8,863 nucleotides of DNA from contig JACQWU010000090.1 of assembly GCA_016209155.1 (NCBI GenBank), forward strand, positions 5,775 to 14,637, in the 5' to 3' direction. The DNA comes from Candidatus Desantisiibacteriota bacterium. Its GTDB lineage: Bacteria > JACRDZ01. The stretch's first letter is position 1; every line of letters starts with the position of its first letter. The notes under the pieces were generated by a model that made no database searches, had not been told where the DNA came from, and saw nothing but the letters and a program-made list of their open reading frames with translations. This document shows positions 7,438 through 8,863 of this stretch, piece after piece. The position numbers and the translations under genes are program-made.

Positions 7438-8606
7438 TTGTAAATTAGCTCCTCAAATTTTGAGAATTTATTCACCTGAGTATTTAATAGACTGCTGGCT
7501 AGTGTCGGCTCAATAAATCCGCCATAAAAAGCATCCAGTACAATTTGAGTAAACAATCTGCTGTTTTTATACAAATTAAGAAGATAATAACTTGGACCAC
7601 CTTTTTGTTTTTTTTGCCAAGCTTTCTTTTCTTCTTCATGTTTTAAAAAAGCTTGAAATTCTTTTTCTGCTTCTTTTTTTAAAATTTGATATTTATTTAA
7701 TGTAATTATCTGTAGATTAAAAGCTCTAACTAAAAATGAGAATGTGCTTACACCAAAAGTCTTAGAGATTTTAAAAATATCTTTAGCCGAGTTAAAAATT
7801 GTTAAATTAATTTTCTTTATTTCTTCAGCAGGTAATAAAACATTAGCAGCGACTTCATTGCAAAACAGTTCAATAGGATGAAGTTGATCTTTGTGTTTTA
7901 ATTCAGGTTCAATATCATTTGAAATTCCAGATTCAGCAATCCATATATGGGCTAATTCATGAATTAATGTAAAAAGCTGCGGGGCATTCCAATCGTTTGA
8001 ATTTACAAATACAAAAGGGGCATAAGGATCTGAAATTGTAAATCCCTGAATTTCTTCACAATCTAACTTTAACCTTGAATGAATAAAACTCGTTCTGGAA
8101 ATAAAAATTCCATGTAACTCTGCATTATAAATCCATTCTTTTATAGGATTATCAGTTGAATATTTCGGCGGATAAATTTTTAATGTATTAAGAATATCTG
8201 TAGCAACTTTTAAAGGATCATCTTTAATTGTGAATCTACCAATAAAAGGAAGAGGAGATTCTTTATCTTCTTCAAAAACTTCTCTTATCCATGCTTGTTT
8301 TTGCTGAATTTCTCTAATAATAAAAATAGATGCTGTACTCAATGGTTTTGCCTTCTTTGTCCTAAAGTCTTGTAAAGGTTGAAAATCTTTTGGAACTTCA
8401 GGTAAAAAAAATAAAGCAAAAGGTCTTCTATATGCTTTTGCTAACACTTCTGCCTGCCTAATTGAAGGCTGAGTGATCCCATCTTCCCACTCTTTTAACT
8501 TTTTAACTGATACATGAACTTTATCTGCGGCAGTTTCTTCGGAAATCCTGGCTGATTTTCTTGCCCATTTAAACACTTCGGGAGTTATATAGGCCTTATC
8601 TATCAT
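7434..8606 (-). CDS. XRE-family regulator fused to ImmA/IrrE-type metallopeptidase (putative antitoxin/regulator)
   Basis: This 390-residue two-domain protein has an N-terminal XRE helix-turn-helix at about residues 10-62 (ARISEETAADKVHVSVKKLKEWEDG...SIRQAEVLAKAY). A linker leads to a zinc-dependent ImmA/IrrE (DUF955) peptidase with HELAH at 216-220 and a likely third ligand Glu251 in CNEVAANVLLP. Residues 336-390 hold the family's conserved tail (GGPSYYLLNLYKNSRLF...VLDAFYGG). Members of this fused class bind their own promoter and often sit next to PIN/DUF4411 genes; ImmA and IrrE relatives cleave XRE repressors. Here it precedes and overlaps the PIN gene, the usual antitoxin-first order. 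AAAGG lies eight bases before the ATG (8604-8606). Its promoter contains a dyad suited to autoregulation. The gene is complete, with no missing catalytic residue seen. Confidence 0.92.
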   Translation of the reverse strand: MIDKAYITPEVFKWARKSARISEETAADKVHVSVKKLKEWEDGITQPSIRQAEVLAKAYRRPFALFFLPEVPKDFQPLQDFRTKKAKPLSTASIFIIREIQQKQAWIREVFEEDKESPLPFIGRFTIKDDPLKVATDILNTLKIYPPKYSTDNPIKEWIYNAELHGIFISRTSFIHSRLKLDCEEIQGFTISDPYAPFVFVNSNDWNAPQLFTLIHELAHIWIAESGISNDIEPELKHKDQLHPIELFCNEVAANVLLPAEEIKKINLTIFNSAKDIFKISKTFGVSTFSFLVRAFNLQIITLNKYQILKKEAEKEFQAFLKHEEEKKAWQKKQKGGPSYYLLNLYKNSRLFTQIVLDAFYGGFIEPTLASSLLNTQVNKFSKFEELIYK

Positions 8607-8654
8607 AATTTAACCTTTATTTTTTAAATAATATAATTTTTTCTATAATTATCG

Positions 8655-8670
8655 GTATCTTTTACGATAC
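8655..8670. promoter_or_regulatory. Candidate operator of the XRE/ImmA-IrrE gene
   Basis: GTATC-N6-GATAC forms a 16-bp dyad located just downstream of the -10 box of the - strand promoter, 49 bases before the start codon. The size and position suit an XRE dimer repressing its own transcription. The right regulator is inferred, not shown. Confidence 0.5.
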
Positions 8671-8681
8671 TCATATTATCT

Positions 8682-8710
8682 ATTTTATCATAAATATTTA
8701 TAAAAAACAA
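8682..8710 (-). promoter_or_regulatory. Promoter of the XRE/PIN operon
   Basis: On the - strand: TTGTTT (8705-8710) as -35, a 17-base spacer, and TAAAAT (8682-8687) as -10. Transcription would start near 8675, so the GTATC/GATAC dyad would cover roughly +5 to +20. Confidence 0.55.
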
Positions 8711-8725
8711 AATACGTAATTATGT

Positions 8726-8756
8726 GGGGTGCATCCCCGTATTTGCAAACCCCTAC
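8726..8756. repeat. GC-rich palindromic segment between divergent promoters
   Basis: GGGG-TGCAT-CCCC (8726-8738) is followed by the perfect palindrome TTTGCAAA (8742-8749) and CCCCTAC. It stands out against very AT-rich surroundings and separates the two divergent promoters. It may be a remnant of a small palindromic repeat; no second copy is in the window. Confidence 0.4.
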
Positions 8757-8785
8757 TTGAAAATATGTATGTTATATGATAATAT
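8757..8785 (+). promoter_or_regulatory. Promoter of the truncated right-edge gene
   Basis: TTGAAA (8757-8762) as -35, then TAATAT (8780-8785, 17-base spacer) or GATAAT (8778-8783, 15-base spacer) as -10. Either choice puts the transcript start at about 8790-8793, next to the ATG at 8795, so the mRNA would be leaderless or nearly so. No Shine-Dalgarno sequence precedes this ATG. Confidence 0.45.
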
Positions 8786-8796
8786 AACATACATAT
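8763..8796. promoter_or_regulatory. Perfect 15-bp-arm palindrome overlapping the promoter and start codon
   Basis: ATATGTATGTTATAT (8763-8777), a 4-base centre (GATA), and the exact reverse complement ATATAACATACATAT (8782-8796). It fills the space from the -35 box to the first two bases of the ATG, so a bound dimer (or pair of dimers) would block polymerase completely. It is a strong candidate operator for autoregulation by the gene that starts here. Confidence 0.7.
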
Positions 8797-8863
8797 GAAA
8801 GATACAAAACAAGAAATTAGCAAAAACAAAAAACAGATATTAGACATCTCTGAGCATATAAAT
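8795..8863 (+). CDS. Start of an unidentified gene, possibly a transcriptional regulator (runs off the window)
   Basis: There are 23 codons, open from ATG to the window edge: Lys/Gln-rich MKDTKQEISKNKKQ, then ILDISEHIN. K-x-x-IL-x-(I/A)-(S/A)-E-x-I is reminiscent of the first helix of TetR-type regulators, and a large palindrome at the start codon is what an autoregulated repressor would have. The sequence is too short for a family call, and translation start is uncertain because no ribosome-binding site is visible. Confidence 0.45.
   Translation, partial: MKDTKQEISKNKKQILDISEHIN

Noticed and set aside
1-8863. tRNA, rRNA, CRISPR array or transposase gene
   Set aside because: No cloverleaf, no rRNA signature, no regularly spaced repeats with unique spacers, and no transposase motif was seen on either strand.

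Overview
The window comes from an AT-rich bacterial genome, probably an uncultivated lineage. No base composition was calculated, and no phylum can be assigned from the sequence alone. The GyrB carries the long insert typical of E. coli-type (about 800-residue) gyrase B subunits. Small dispersed repeats (a GGACGAN heptad tract and imperfect hairpins) lie between genes.

Left part (1-3131, + strand): the 3' portion of gyrB followed closely by gyrA, the DNA gyrase operon. Both genes lose their last segment to a short internal deletion that changes the reading frame. The authentic C-terminus of each protein can still be read just downstream in another frame. A third gene (3206-3879, - strand), a membrane-anchored alpha/beta hydrolase, shows the same defect and lacks its nucleophile elbow. 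Three adjacent genes, two of them essential, broken in the same way points to assembly collapse or closed scaffold gaps rather than biology, although real decay cannot be excluded from sequence alone.

Middle (3880-6647): an intergenic region with two overlapping hairpins, a good sigma-70-like promoter, and a complete SNF2-family helicase with an N-terminal SWIM zinc finger and an acidic C-terminal extension.

Right part (6712-8863): a compact - strand module. An XRE helix-turn-helix/ImmA-IrrE metallopeptidase fusion overlaps by four bases (ATGA) a PIN-like (DUF4411-type) nuclease gene, an arrangement like a toxin-antitoxin operon. Immediately behind it is the 3' remnant of a DUF3800-type gene with a homopolymer frameshift. 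Divergent from the module, a + strand gene begins at 8795 and runs off the window. Its start codon lies inside a perfect 15-bp-arm palindrome that also spans its likely promoter, which suggests tight autoregulation and a (near-)leaderless message. The module's own promoter carries a separate GTATC-N6-GATAC dyad, a candidate XRE operator.
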